21,017 nt of DNA from JANOBJ01 sp031411575 (lineage in GTDB: Bacteria > Pseudomonadota > Gammaproteobacteria > Burkholderiales > Burkholderiaceae_C): positions 1-21,017 of the forward strand of contig JANOBJ010000206.1 in NCBI GenBank assembly GCA_031411575.1. Reading direction: 5' to 3'. The notes beneath the pieces are model-generated. The model saw only the letters and a program-made list of their open reading frames with translations, did not search any database and was not told the origin of the DNA. Each line of letters begins with the position of its first letter. The first letter of the stretch is position 1. Of this stretch, positions 20,896-21,017 are shown in pieces. The position numbers and the translations under genes are program-made.

Positions 20896-21017
20896 ATGGC
20901 CCTCACCCTCGCGCAGCTCAATGCTGCATCGCCGTCCGACGCCGCGCTGCTGCTGGACGGGCTGTACGAGCATTCCCCCTGGATTGCCGAAGCGGCGCTG
21001 GCGCACCGGCCGTTCCG
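20896..21017 (+). CDS. uraD: OHCU decarboxylase UraD, 5' part only
   Basis: The frame starting ATG 20896 (or ATG 20893, overlapping the puuE stop by one base) runs open to the window end and reads MALTLAQLNAASPSD, LLLDGLYEHSPWIAE, AALAHRPF. This is the N-terminus of 2-oxo-4-hydroxy-4-carboxy-5-ureidoimidazoline decarboxylase, with the typical LN...F/L..LLG.YEHSPWIA.EA pattern. The enzyme turns OHCU into S-allantoin, between UraH and PuuE. AAGGAA lies five bases before 20896, favouring that start. Only about 40 residues are in the window. Confidence 0.88.
   Translation, partial: MALTLAQLNAASPSDAALLLDGLYEHSPWIAEAALAHRPF

Overview
The window is about 21 kb of GC-rich (mid-60s % by eye), densely packed bacterial DNA. 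It is most likely from a Comamonadaceae-type betaproteobacterium (Acidovorax, Variovorax, Polaromonas or a relative). The evidence is three Bug/TctC-type periplasmic binding proteins without TctA/TctB partners, LysR regulators paired with small catabolic operons, and interspersed GC-rich hairpin repeats plus AT-rich palindromes of a kind I associate with that family. There are no rRNA or tRNA genes, IS elements, phage genes or CRISPR arrays. The content is accessory catabolism of small organic acids and purines.

Region 1 (1-3154, minus strand): a possible operon lysR, Bug binding protein, MmgE/PrpD-family protein. The last gene is cut by the window start.

Region 2 (3263-9938, plus strand): divergent from that lysR, starting at a TTG codon with a strong Shine-Dalgarno. 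It holds a two-gene indolepyruvate-ferredoxin-oxidoreductase-like 2-oxoacid oxidoreductase, a Bug protein, a hotdog thioesterase closely resembling the 4-hydroxybenzoyl-CoA thioesterase of Pseudomonas CBS3, and a Gfo/Idh/MocA oxidoreductase. Together they look like a route that oxidatively decarboxylates a (probably aromatic) 2-oxoacid to an acyl-CoA and then hydrolyses it. The substrate is not known from the sequence. Three copies of an approximately 80-bp structured repeat sit between these genes.

Region 3 (9951-13494, minus strand): a tartrate-utilisation-type cluster of tartrate dehydrogenase (ttuC-like), a Bug protein and glycerate 2-kinase (ttuD-like). A divergent LysR gene lies at 13600, and a textbook T-N11-A inverted repeat lies between.

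Region 4 (14547-21017): purine and urate catabolism. 8-oxoguanine deaminase is translationally coupled to the LysR gene. Membrane urate oxidase with a cytochrome c tail (puuD), xdhC, hydroxyisourate hydrolase (uraH), an FCD-type GntR regulator, allantoinase (puuE) and the start of OHCU decarboxylase (uraD) follow. These cover urate to allantoate. A shared TGTATACACTTTT site upstream of puuD and between uraH and gntR is a likely GntR operator. A small proline-rich lipoprotein of unknown role lies inside this cluster.

The most interesting non-genic signals are two. The first is a 19-bp AT-rich palindrome family (five copies) that has entered coding sequences, including a signal peptide core, two protein linkers and a stop codon. 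The second is a GC-rich repeat whose second stem changes sequence on both sides while keeping pairing.
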